Shown: positions 26,754 to 35,173 of the stretch, one piece after another | Layout: each line of letters begins with the position of its first letter | Position numbering within the stretch: the stretch's first letter is position 1 | Origin: Gordonia lacunae | Lineage (GTDB): Bacteria > Actinomycetota > Actinomycetes > Mycobacteriales > Mycobacteriaceae | DNA: 64,000 nt | Direction of reading: 5' to 3' | Assembly (NCBI RefSeq): GCF_002149015.1 | Contig: NZ_NGFO01000022.1 | Coordinates: 1 to 64,000, forward strand | Notes under the pieces: generated by a model | What the model was told of the DNA's origin: nothing | What the model saw: the letters and a program-made list of their open reading frames with translations, nothing else | Database searches by the model: none | Made by a program: the position numbers and the translations under genes

Positions 26754-27061
26754 GGGGCCAGACCCGGCGCGAGGCCGGCCCCATCGCGTTGCTCGCTGAG
26801 ATTCTGCGCGGCACCGATTCACTGACCGGTGCGGCGTGCATCGGTTCACCCGAGCTGTTCGACCCTCGAGACCCCCGTGAGGACAGCGACGCCGCCGAGT
26901 ACAGGCACCGGGCCGCGGCCCAACTGTGCGCCCGCTGCCCGGTGTTCGACGCCTGTCTGGCTTGGTCTGATTCGAGATCCGACCAAGCGCACGCAGTCAC
27001 CGCTGGGCGCATCCCACGAGCGCCCGGACGACCACCGAAGGGAGGTGAAACAGCAGCATGA
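26750..27061 (+). CDS. WhiB-like iron-sulfur regulator
   Basis: A 103-residue protein with the four cysteines of WhiB proteins spaced C-x29-C-x2-C-x5-C (C30, C60, C63, C69; AAAQLCARCPVFDACLAW). These ligate a [4Fe-4S] cluster in the family. The usual GVWGG turn is absent and the sequence after the last cysteine reads AVTAGRIPRAPGRPPKGG, so it is a divergent phage-type member. Phage WhiB proteins are known to interfere with host WhiB2 in at least one mycobacteriophage. It may act on sigma-factor-bound host or helper transcription. Confidence 0.75.
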   Translation: MRGQTRREAGPIALLAEILRGTDSLTGAACIGSPELFDPRDPREDSDAAEYRHRAAAQLCARCPVFDACLAWSDSRSDQAHAVTAGRIPRAPGRPPKGGETAA

Positions 27062-27264
27062 GCGAAACCACCCGCGCCCCCCGCGCCCACGTGTGCCAGC
27101 GTTGCTACGGCCCCTGCCGGTCCCACAAAGGGTCAATGCATGGATGGACTTGCGAAGCGTGCCTCCGGGACTACCTCGACAGTCAGACCCCAACCCCGAC
27201 TCCGGACGAGGGTCGCATCTCAGATGTAGCCCTCGTCCGCCGAGCCCGGAGACGGAACCGGTGA
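27058..27264 (+). CDS. Small zinc-finger protein (68 residues)
   Basis: Two CxxC pairs (CQRCYGPC and CEACL) around a Gly/His loop form a probable treble-clef or zinc ribbon at residues 13-35. The C-terminus is basic (ALVRRARRRNR). This fits a nucleic-acid-binding role. It overlaps both neighbours by 4 bases. Confidence 0.55.
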   Translation: MSETTRAPRAHVCQRCYGPCRSHKGSMHGWTCEACLRDYLDSQTPTPTPDEGRISDVALVRRARRRNR

Positions 27265-27665
27265 CCGCCCGCGCACTCGGAACAGCCGTCCTCATCGAGG
27301 GTGAGACCGCGTTGCGGATGGCGAAGTACGCGGCCGTCGCCGCACTCGAGAAGCTGGCACGGTCGGGTATGCCACCCGGCCCCGAACTCGTCGAGATCTA
27401 CGAGGCCGCGAAGCAGGCTCAGTCCCACCCGGGACATTCGGACGGACCCGAAATCGCACTCGCAGAAGACTGTTCCCCGACAGACCTGATCGACTCCGCG
27501 ACAGCGGCTCGCATCCTCGGAGTGACCCGCCGCCAAGTAGTCAGATTGGGTGCCACCCTCGACGGAACCCAGCTCCCCAACGGGTACTGGACCTTCCACC
27601 GGGGGACGGTTGAGGACTACGCCAGACAGCGCCCACGTCAAACACAGAGGCGCACAGCGGCATAG
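27261..27665 (+). CDS. Helix-turn-helix protein (134 residues)
   Basis: The GTG at 27261 overlaps the preceding stop. The N-terminal half is helical (MAKYAAVAALEKLARSGMPP). The C-terminal half is an excisionase/MerR-type helix-turn-helix (LIDSATAARILGVTRRQVVR, then GYWTFHRGTVEDYARQR). It could be a late regulator or a DNA-recognition protein such as a small terminase-like factor, but no terminase signature is visible. It lies 20 bases upstream of the tape measure gene. Confidence 0.6.
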   Translation: MTARALGTAVLIEGETALRMAKYAAVAALEKLARSGMPPGPELVEIYEAAKQAQSHPGHSDGPEIALAEDCSPTDLIDSATAARILGVTRRQVVRLGATLDGTQLPNGYWTFHRGTVEDYARQRPRQTQRRTAA

Positions 27666-27685
27666 CCGACAGAGGGGGGTGCCGA

Positions 27686-30600
27686 ATGCCAGAGTTGGCC
27701 ACGGCATGGGTGAGCGTGATTGCCGACACTCGGCAGATCCCAGGGCAGATCAGGCGGGCGTTCGGCGAGACGGATCGGATAGCCCAGCAGCAGGGGCAGC
27801 GCGCCGGTCGATCATTCTCCGGGGCATTCGGCACCTCCCTCAAAGCCGCAGGCGCAATCGCTGGCGCTGCAGGCGGAATCGCCGCTGTCGGCGCGGCGAT
27901 GCGCTCCTCAATTGGCGCGGGTATGGACTTCACCGGCGCATTGAACACCCTTCAAGCCGTGTCCGGCGCAACCGCCCAGCAGGTCGCTGAGGTCGGCCGT
28001 CGGGCACGCGAACTCGGAACAGACTCCCAACTGGCGTCTACGTCCAGCATCGACGCCGCCAACGCCATGTTGGAGCTCGCTAAGGGTGGGTTCACGGTTG
28101 AGCAGTCGATGCAGGCTGCTCGCGGCACGCTGCAGTTGGCTGCCGCAGCGCAGATCTCGGCCGCGGAGGCGGCAACCATCCAGTCGCAGGCGTTGCAGGC
28201 GTTTGGTCAGGACGCTACCTATGCCGGTAAGACCGCTGACATCCTCGCGAACGCCGCGAACGCATCGTCGGCCGAGATCACCGATGTCGCACAGGCTTTG
28301 CAGCAGTCCGGCACGGTTGCTAACCAGTTCGGCCTGTCGATGTCGGATACTGCGGCGTCGATCGCTTTGCTGGCCAACGCAGGCATCAAGGGATCTGACG
28401 CCGGCACGCTGCTGAAGTCGACCTTGCTCGCGCTCACTGATCAGAGCGACCAAGCCGAGACTGTCATGAAGCAGCTCGGCCTGACCGTCTACGACTCGCA
28501 GGGCCGATTTGTTGGCATGGAGTCGCTGTTCGGGCAGCTCAATGCTGCGTCCGAGCGGATGACGGACCAGCAGTATCAGCAGGCCACCGCGATTCTCTTC
28601 GGGTCGGATGCGATGCGTCTGTCGGGTCTCGCTGCGCAGGTTGGTGCTGACGGTTTCAGTCAGATGCGCGCCGCGATGGAGAAGAGCGGTTCGGCGGCTG
28701 ATGTGGCTGCGGCGAAGATGCAGGGACTCCCCGGGGCGTGGGAGAAGCTGAAGAACAGCGCGCAGGACGCCGGGCTGGCGTTCTACGACGTCGTAGAGGG
28801 TCCACTCACCTCTGCGGCCAACGCTGCCGCCAACGTTCTCGGCGACCTGGTCTCCGACGCGGAAGACGCCGGCAAGGGCGTGCGCGCCGCGTTCGACGAT
28901 TCGCGGGTCCAATCGTTCCTCGCGAGCGTCCGCAACGATGGTGCGAGCGCGTTCGCCGGGATCACTCAGGCTGCCACTGGCTTGGCTCCTGTTATTGAGC
29001 AGAACCTGAAGTCGGCTGCGACGATTGCTGGCGCGCTCGGCGTTTCAACATGGACTGTGTTTCTCGAGGTTGTCCGTGCAGCGACGACTGTCATCGAAGG
29101 CCTCACTCCGGTTCTGTCGACGCTGGCCACGTTCACGAGTAACAACGCCGGCCTGGCTACCGCGATGGTGGGTGCGTTCCTCGCGTGGAAGCTGATTCCT
29201 CCGGTTATGAGTCGGGTCCAGTCGGCTCTGGCGCCAGTCACTAGCGGCCTGTCGAATGCGCGGACCGCGGGACAGAACTTCATCCAGACCAACACGGCGA
29301 TGTCTCAAGGGCTCGCACAGAACCGCGCCCTGCTGATGCAGATGGCTGGCGTGGTGCAGACCGCGAATGGGCGTTGGCAAACACTTTCGGGTCAGTCTCT
29401 GACTGCCGCGCAGGCGATGCAGCGGATGAACACTGTTGCCGCGTCGGGTGTTACGACCTTCGGGAGGTTCGGTAGCGCGATTTCGCAGATCGGGTCTCAC
29501 GTTCCGGTGGTGACTCGTATGCAGGCGGCGTTCGTGAACACGGCGATCAGCGCGAATCAGTTCGGCCGCACTCTGGGTGTGGCGGCTGCGGCCAGTACGG
29601 GCCTTCGTTCTGCTGGGTCGGCGATGATGGGTGTGTTTGGCGGTCCGTTGGGCGCCGCAGTTGCGGGGGCGACGGTCTATTTGGGTCTTGCTGCGAGTGC
29701 TCACGCTGAGAACACGCAGAAGGCTCGCGCGCAGAGTCAAGCTGTGAAGGATCTTGCGGCGTCTGAGGTGGCGTTGGGGTCGGCGCTGTCGCAGTCTCGT
29801 GGCGCGATGTCTCAGGATGTTTGGGGTAAGGCTGGCGAGCAGTTGACTGCCTACCAGCAGACGCTGAAGACGACTGCCGACCAGCACAAGTCGACCTGGG
29901 ATCAGCTGAAGGAAATCGGTGGCATCGGCAAGATCCTGTTCCACACGAACGATGAGCTGAATCAGACTTCTGAGCGGGCGATGGCCGCACAGAAGGCGAT
30001 GACTGACCTCGGCATGACCAATGAGGAAGTTGCTCGCGCGGTCTACGGTACCGAGGGGCAGTGGAAGCTGGTCTCCGACCGCCTGGCCGGGATGGGTGAG
30101 GGCGGGGTGATGGCCGCCGCCAACCTGGCGCACATGAGGCGGGAGTTCGAAGGACAGCAGGCATCCGCATCGCGCGTCACACCAGGTGTTACGGAACTCG
30201 GCGATGCGATGCGGCTGCTGGGCGACAAGTCCGCAGATGCTGCCGACAAGTCCAGGGCACTCCGCGCAGCACTCGAAGCGCTCAATCCCGCCCGATCCAA
30301 GGGTGAGGCAATTGCACAGCACAACGAGATCATGCAGCGGATCACCGCCTCCACTAAGGAGGCGATCGATCGCACGCAGGGGTTCGGCAAGGCGTTGCTC
30401 GACGTCCAATTCGGTGTCAACACCTCGACAACCAACGGGCAACAGTTGCGAAAGTCGTTGATGGACATCGTTGATGCCACCGAATCCGCAGCCGTCAAGG
30501 GTGCGGACATGGCGGAACGCAACCGGCTGAACGGCGAGGCGCTGCAGCAGCTCGCCCGCCAGTACGGTTTGACGGTGGAGCAGATCCGCGGAGCCGCAGA

Positions 30601-33328
30601 CCAGCTCGGACTAGATGACATTGAGATCTCGGTCGCGATGAAGGATCTGACTCCGGGTGGGTTGCTGCATCAGCTCACTGCTATCTCCACCGCCTGGCGC
30701 GGAGTCCCTGAGGGACAGAAGACGGTCACCGTGGACCGGGACCAGGTCTCGGACGAAACAGAGGCTTGGCTCAATCGTGTCGGGGCGAGCGTGAAGCAGA
30801 TCCCGAACAGCAAGCAGGTCACGATCACGGCGAAAGACGATGACGCCAAGGCCAAGGTTCTGCTGTTGACGCAGAACCTTTCGGTTCTGAACGCGATGAA
30901 GGTCGACCCGAAACTCAACCTCGAGACCTCGCTGTTCCAGGCACGCAACACCGAAGCGATCGGCGCGCTGCAGGCTCTCGACAAGACGTTCGTGTCCGGC
31001 CGGGCAGGTCTCATGATCGACGAACTGCTGGCAGGTAAACAGTTCTCGATGCAGGAACTGCAGATCCTGTCTCAGACGACAGCTGATCCTGCCGTGCACC
31101 TGTTGATCGATCAGCTGTTGCAAAACGCCACGATCGCGAACAAGGCTCTCGACGATCTGGCCCGTAAGCGCAACGCGCAGATTCAGATTGATTTCATCCG
31201 TGGGCTGACCGCGCCGGCGCCGGTGGACAATCCGCAGCAGTTCGGCGCGAACTTTGACCGCAACCTGCAGGAGCTCGGTCGGCGGCAGCAGGGCGCTTAT
31301 GCCGACGGCGGTATCCGTACCTACGCAGAGGGCGGGATTGCGGCCCTCGCGAGGTATGCGAATGGTGGGCATCTCACCGAACCGCAGATCCTTCCGGGCC
31401 GCGGTGCGGGGTCGCTCTACACGACCGCTATGGGGCCGGCGATCGCTGCCGAGGGGGAGACTGGCGGTGAAGCGTGGATACCGCTGGGGCTCGGCAAGCG
31501 TGCCCGCTCTACCAGCATCCTCGCGACAGTCGCGGACCTCTTCGGCCTCACCCTGTTCCCCAAGGATCAGCTGCCTAGCAACATCTCCGGACTCTTCGGC
31601 GCGCTTGCTGGCGGCGCGGTCAAGGGCGCACTAAAGGGTGTCGATGGCGTTCGGAAGTTCGCTGACGGTGGCATTCTGCGGTCGCTCGCTGACGGCGTCG
31701 GAGCGTCTCGTCCTTTGACCGGCGCCCCATACGTGTGGGGTGGAACGAACTGGGGTGATTGCTCCGGAACCATGAGCGCGTTTGCTCGGATGGCTGCAGG
31801 GCTGGACCCCTTCGGCGGCCGGTTCTCGACCGCAACCATGGGCGCGCAGATCCAGCAGATGGGCGGTCAGCTCGGTCGGGGCGGGTCCGGGGATATGCGG
31901 TTCGGGTGGGTCAATGGCGGCCCGGGTGGCGGCCATACCGCGGGTACCCTTCCTGACGGCACGAACGTGGAGATGGGTGGCGGGAACGGCGGTGGCATGG
32001 TCGGCGGCTCCGCGGCCGGCGCTGACGACCCTCAGTTCAGCGAACACGCCTTCTTCCGTGTCGAGTCGCCGTACAACCCCGGCACAGGCGTCCCCGGCGA
32101 CCCGGGCGGCTGGGTGCAGCGCCCTGACGGGACGTGGGTACAGAACGCCCCCACGGGCAGCTTCGGCAGCAGTGGCAGCACAGGCGGCAGCGGGGAAGAC
32201 AAGACCCTCTCCGGGCGACTCGGCAACGCAGCATCAGCATTCGTCTCCGGACAGATCACCGACCTATTCAACGTCCTCTCCATCAACGACCAGCCCGGGT
32301 GGCTCGCCGCGATCACCGAGTACGAGAACCAGCAGCGCCAGGCGCAGAGCGGATCGGGCTCCAAGGGCACCGACCCGATGGTTAAGCAGCAATACGAGGA
32401 CGCAAAGCTCAAGTCCAAGCAGGACTTTGAGAACGCCAAGCTGCAACGCAAACGAACACACGACACCGCACTGGCGAAGCTGCGCAGCGAGCTCGATGCG
32501 AAGCGGATCAGTGAAGCCGAGTACGACCGACGCGTCGCCGACCTCAAGCGCAAGCACGAGGACACCGAGCTCGCGAAGAAGCAGGAGTTTGACCAGAAGA
32601 CTCTGGAGGCCAAGCAGAAGTTCGACCAGCTCAAGACGACACCGAATCAGCCGAACACCCCCGGCCAGGCGCCGACTGTGCGCGATCCCGGCACGACCCG
32701 CCCCGCCCCCGGTCAGGACCTCGGCCGCGGACCGACCGCAGGACTGCCCGCCACTGGCAGCGCGATCAAGGATGCATTCAGGTCCGGGCTACGCGAGGCA
32801 TGGCGTCAGGGTCCCCCCTGGGATGCGACCGACTGGATCATCAACAAGGAATCCGGTTGGGACATGAACGCCCGCAACGGGAAGTACTTCGGTGGCGGCC
32901 AGTTCAGCCCGGAGGTGTGGGCCGCTGCAGGTAAGACGCCGACAGCCGACGCACGCACCCAGGGCGAGGTGTTCGACAACTATGTCGGCAGCCCCCGCTA
33001 CGGCGACCCGCTGAAGGCCAAGGAGCACCACGTCAACGCTGGCTGGTATGAGCGGGGCGGTGTGATCCACGAGGGCGCCAACATCATGCTCAACGGGTTG
33101 GGACACAAAGAGACTGCGCTCCCATTCGACCCGCGTGATTTGAAAGCGTCACTCGACCGCGGTGGCAGCAGCTCGTCCGAGGCGGTAGTGGCCAAGCTCG
33201 ACCAACTACTCCAAGTCCTCGCGCACAACGTCCGCGGCACAACCTACAACGTCTCCGACGACCGCAGCCTGAAGCAAGCACAGAGGTCCGAGAAGCAGCG
33301 CATAGCAACAACCCTCGCCGGTCTCTAG
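27686..33328 (+). CDS. Phage tail tape measure protein with two cell-wall hydrolase domains
   Basis: An 1880-residue protein. The first 350 residues match the tape-measure core (MDFTGALNTLQAVSGATAQQ, LGTDSQLASTSSIDAANAML, then LAKGGFTVEQSMQ). Hydrophobic segments follow near 480-510 and 640-670. Around 1345-1420 is an NlpC/P60-like module (PYVWGGTNWGDCSG, C1359; GGHTAGTL, H1417). A charged coiled coil spans about 1560-1650. A lysozyme/Rpf-like module (WIINKESGWDMNARNGKYFG, E1722; GGGQFSPEVW) precedes the C-terminus. Such proteins set tail length and help DNA cross the wall. No other tail gene is present, which is highly unusual. At the usual 1.5 angstroms per residue the length would suit a tail of roughly 280 nm if unprocessed. 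Confidence 0.95.
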   Translation: MPELATAWVSVIADTRQIPGQIRRAFGETDRIAQQQGQRAGRSFSGAFGTSLKAAGAIAGAAGGIAAVGAAMRSSIGAGMDFTGALNTLQAVSGATAQQVAEVGRRARELGTDSQLASTSSIDAANAMLELAKGGFTVEQSMQAARGTLQLAAAAQISAAEAATIQSQALQAFGQDATYAGKTADILANAANASSAEITDVAQALQQSGTVANQFGLSMSDTAASIALLANAGIKGSDAGTLLKSTLLALTDQSDQAETVMKQLGLTVYDSQGRFVGMESLFGQLNAASERMTDQQYQQATAILFGSDAMRLSGLAAQVGADGFSQMRAAMEKSGSAADVAAAKMQGLPGAWEKLKNSAQDAGLAFYDVVEGPLTSAANAAANVLGDLVSDAEDAGKGVRAAFDDSRVQSFLASVRNDGASAFAGITQAATGLAPVIEQNLKSAATIAGALGVSTWTVFLEVVRAATTVIEGLTPVLSTLATFTSNNAGLATAMVGAFLAWKLIPPVMSRVQSALAPVTSGLSNARTAGQNFIQTNTAMSQGLAQNRALLMQMAGVVQTANGRWQTLSGQSLTAAQAMQRMNTVAASGVTTFGRFGSAISQIGSHVPVVTRMQAAFVNTAISANQFGRTLGVAAAASTGLRSAGSAMMGVFGGPLGAAVAGATVYLGLAASAHAENTQKARAQSQAVKDLAASEVALGSALSQSRGAMSQDVWGKAGEQLTAYQQTLKTTADQHKSTWDQLKEIGGIGKILFHTNDELNQTSERAMAAQKAMTDLGMTNEEVARAVYGTEGQWKLVSDRLAGMGEGGVMAAANLAHMRREFEGQQASASRVTPGVTELGDAMRLLGDKSADAADKSRALRAALEALNPARSKGEAIAQHNEIMQRITASTKEAIDRTQGFGKALLDVQFGVNTSTTNGQQLRKSLMDIVDATESAAVKGADMAERNRLNGEALQQLARQYGLTVEQIRGAADQLGLDDIEISVAMKDLTPGGLLHQLTAISTAWRGVPEGQKTVTVDRDQVSDETEAWLNRVGASVKQIPNSKQVTITAKDDDAKAKVLLLTQNLSVLNAMKVDPKLNLETSLFQARNTEAIGALQALDKTFVSGRAGLMIDELLAGKQFSMQELQILSQTTADPAVHLLIDQLLQNATIANKALDDLARKRNAQIQIDFIRGLTAPAPVDNPQQFGANFDRNLQELGRRQQGAYADGGIRTYAEGGIAALARYANGGHLTEPQILPGRGAGSLYTTAMGPAIAAEGETGGEAWIPLGLGKRARSTSILATVADLFGLTLFPKDQLPSNISGLFGALAGGAVKGALKGVDGVRKFADGGILRSLADGVGASRPLTGAPYVWGGTNWGDCSGTMSAFARMAAGLDPFGGRFSTATMGAQIQQMGGQLGRGGSGDMRFGWVNGGPGGGHTAGTLPDGTNVEMGGGNGGGMVGGSAAGADDPQFSEHAFFRVESPYNPGTGVPGDPGGWVQRPDGTWVQNAPTGSFGSSGSTGGSGEDKTLSGRLGNAASAFVSGQITDLFNVLSINDQPGWLAAITEYENQQRQAQSGSGSKGTDPMVKQQYEDAKLKSKQDFENAKLQRKRTHDTALAKLRSELDAKRISEAEYDRRVADLKRKHEDTELAKKQEFDQKTLEAKQKFDQLKTTPNQPNTPGQAPTVRDPGTTRPAPGQDLGRGPTAGLPATGSAIKDAFRSGLREAWRQGPPWDATDWIINKESGWDMNARNGKYFGGGQFSPEVWAAAGKTPTADARTQGEVFDNYVGSPRYGDPLKAKEHHVNAGWYERGGVIHEGANIMLNGLGHKETALPFDPRDLKASLDRGGSSSSEAVVAKLDQLLQVLAHNVRGTTYNVSDDRSLKQAQRSEKQRIATTLAGL

Positions 33329-33362
33329 CCACATCACCACCACATCGAAGGAGAACCACACC

Positions 33363-34007
33363 ATGAGCCACTACGACCAAGCCAAGAAGGACATGGAAGA
33401 AGTCCGCACCACACTCGCTGACGCCGTCGCCCGCATCCGAGCGAACGACAACTACTCAGCCGAAGGCAAGCGGCGCGAGATCGCACGAGTCACACTCACC
33501 GCACGAGAAGCAGCCAACGCACTCAAGACCGACCACGCCAACACCCGAGCACAACGACGCAGCCAACTGCAGCGCGAACTATTCGGCAGCCCCAGCGACG
33601 CATCCAGCATCATCCTCCTGCGCGACAGCCAAGACCGAGCAGCCGCACTCAAAGACCCCGAACAGGCAGACGCAATGATGCAGCGAGCCATCCAATCCGG
33701 CGACACCTACCTCGCCAAAGCCGTCGCCCAAGTCTCCATCAACCACGGCTGGAACGACCCCGTCCGCGCCCTCGCACACCACGACCCGGACACTGGCGAA
33801 CTCATCAACGAACTCGCAGAGCTCCCTGAAGGACCACGCACAGTAGGAACAGACAAGCTCGTATTCCGCGTACCCAACGCCAGCGAACTCGGGGATGCCG
33901 ACGACGAAGGCCTCGCCCGAATGGCCGGCACCTACTCCAACCAAGAGAAGCAACAAGCCGCCCGAGTCCTCCGCGAGTACAGCCACACCGGCAACGTCGG
34001 AGTCTGA
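33363..34007 (+). CDS. Unknown protein encoded directly after the tape measure protein
   Basis: A 214-residue hydrophilic protein. Residues 1-75 form a basic, probably coiled-coil helix (SHYDQAKKDMEEVRTTLADA, KRREIARVTLTAREAANALK, THANTRAQRRSQLQREL-like). The middle is helical (QADAMMQRAIQSGDTYLAKA) and the C-terminus is loop-rich. It has a good ribosome-binding site (GAAGGAG) and is followed by a terminator, so it closes the operon. It does not look like a distal tail protein, the gene normally found here. A tail chaperone or scaffold-like partner of the tape measure protein is an inference from position. Confidence 0.6.
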   Translation: MSHYDQAKKDMEEVRTTLADAVARIRANDNYSAEGKRREIARVTLTAREAANALKTDHANTRAQRRSQLQRELFGSPSDASSIILLRDSQDRAAALKDPEQADAMMQRAIQSGDTYLAKAVAQVSINHGWNDPVRALAHHDPDTGELINELAELPEGPRTVGTDKLVFRVPNASELGDADDEGLARMAGTYSNQEKQQAARVLREYSHTGNVGV

Positions 34008-34031
34008 CCGGTCCCACGGTGACCCCGCACA

Positions 34032-34068
34032 GGTGCCGCGCGTAATGACGACCGTTACGCGCGGCACC
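34032..34068 (+). terminator. Hairpin terminator at the end of the rightward operon
   Basis: A perfect 14-bp stem, GGTGCCGCGCGTAA with TTACGCGCGGCACC, around a 9-base loop. It begins 24 bases after the last stop codon of the operon. Confidence 0.8.
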
Positions 34069-34479
34069 GACCCTTCTCGGTGGCGTCACCGAAAAGGGGA
34101 CGAGTCTCCAAAACCGCAGGTCAGAAGGTTCGCACTGGTCACGGGGTGGGGGTATGCCCCCTCAGGCGCACGACTCGCCCCCCAAGGCATTGGCGGTACC
34201 CCCTCCGAGGTACCCCCCTCCCCCCTGGGGTATCCCCGGTTTCGGTCTCGTCGGGCCGGACTTCTCACGGTTGACCGTGAAATCTGGTGTGGAAAAAGCT
34301 GCGGGGAGAGAGATCGCCAATGCCGTGAGGGGCGTCGGGGGTGCGCTGGGGGTCGCCCCCCACCATCTCCCTCGACCGGCGCATATGGGGCAGGGCCGTT
34401 GTCGATGGGTCAGACGAATCGGAACTTGATCCTTAGCATTCGAGCCGCTGTTGTCGTTCGCCGCGGTTAGCATCACGCC
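34069..34479. other. Non-coding region rich in GGGGTA/TACCCC repeats
   Basis: No convincing gene in about 410 bases. Between 34148 and 34237 there are several related elements: GGGGGTATGCCCCC (34148-34161), GGTACCCCC twice (34195-34203 and 34209-34217) and CCCCTGGGGTATCCCC (34222-34237). A perfect palindrome TCACGGT-TG-ACCGTGA follows at 34265-34280, and another G/C-run pair near 34340-34365. Clustered short repeats in a satellite's only large non-coding gap suggest an origin, a packaging (cos/pac) site or a regulatory array. Nothing in the sequence decides between these. Confidence 0.5.
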
Positions 34480-34767
34480 ATGCATTCGATCTTCACCAGC
34501 TACGGCGACATGAACATAGAGGCCTATTCGATTAGGCCGCACAAGAGTCCAGAAAACGGGCGCGAACGAGAAGCATCTATCGCTGTGCGCTTGGGCACGG
34601 GCGGCGTGGCGGAGGGCGACCGGCCCGTCTACCTCAGCTTCACGATCGATGAGGCGCAGGAACTGGCCGACGTGCTCAAGAACCTTTCCGAGGCAGCTCG
34701 ACGTGGCGAGTACAGCAAAAGCGGCGATGAGCTGATCGAGCGCCGGGGCAAGGCCAATCGTGAATAA
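34480..34767 (+). CDS. Hypothetical protein (95 residues), accessory block near attR
   Basis: A soluble 95-residue protein. It has a beta-rich first half (MHSIFTSYGDMNIEAYSI, EASIAVRLG, PVYLSFTIDEAQELADVL) and a helical C-terminus (KNLSEAARRGEYSKSGDELI). No family is recognised. It overlaps the next gene by 8 bases and stands apart from the main operon, as genes expressed in the integrated state often do. Confidence 0.55.
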   Translation: MHSIFTSYGDMNIEAYSIRPHKSPENGREREASIAVRLGTGGVAEGDRPVYLSFTIDEAQELADVLKNLSEAARRGEYSKSGDELIERRGKANRE

Positions 34768-35173
34768 CCTCTCCGCCAACCGTCTCATCTCGATCCTGGC
34801 CGCTGCCGGCGCCGTGATCCTGCTGATTGTGTGTATCCCGTTGATGGCATCGACGATGCGTGGTCCGGGAGCGAACTGCGGGACAGTCTTTGCGTCATCG
34901 GATACCTGGACATACTCGTCCAGCTATGAGTCGGGCGACTCGTCGTACTACGACGGGGCGAGAACAGAAGCAGACTTCCGTGCCGGCGCTCAGGCTGCCG
35001 TCGACGATCTGTTTGCAGATATCAGCGTGGGCGCGGCCGCGTACGAGTACTGCCAGAACCAGCACTCCGATCGCCGCATCCTGTTGATCTCACTAGGTTC
35101 TGTCTCGTTCGTGCTGTTGGTGGTCTCCGGCGTCGTGTGGTGGATGGGCCGTCGTCCTCAGCAGCAGGAATGA
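34760..35173 (+). CDS. Membrane protein with two transmembrane segments
   Basis: A 137-residue protein starting at a GTG that overlaps the previous gene. Membrane helices lie at about 9-30 (LISILAAAGAVILLIVCIPL) and 106-128 (ILLISLGSVSFVLLVVSGVV). A Ser/Tyr/Asp-rich loop with two cysteines (C40, C98) sits between and is probably extracytoplasmic. A lysogenically expressed envelope protein beside attR is a typical place for superinfection exclusion, but this is inference. Confidence 0.6.
   Translation: MNNLSANRLISILAAAGAVILLIVCIPLMASTMRGPGANCGTVFASSDTWTYSSSYESGDSSYYDGARTEADFRAGAQAAVDDLFADISVGAAAYEYCQNQHSDRRILLISLGSVSFVLLVVSGVVWWMGRRPQQQE

Noticed and set aside
27261-27760. A programmed frameshift (tail chaperone pair) before the tape measure gene
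   Set aside because: Typical phages have G/GT chaperones here. The preceding gene is instead a helix-turn-helix protein, and no slippery sequence with an overlapping longer frame was seen.
29045-30442. Long antisense open frames over the tape measure gene
   Set aside because: They show no family similarity, low complexity and no ribosome-binding sites. They are shadows of the GC-rich coding strand.
34154-34429. A 91-codon open frame in the repeat-rich gap
   Set aside because: It is dominated by Pro/Gly codons from the GGGG/CCCC repeats and has no ribosome-binding site or recognisable protein pattern.
34480-35173. The two attR-side genes as a toxin-antitoxin pair
   Set aside because: The order and overlap would fit, but neither protein resembles a known toxin or antitoxin, and the second is a two-helix membrane protein with a large external loop.
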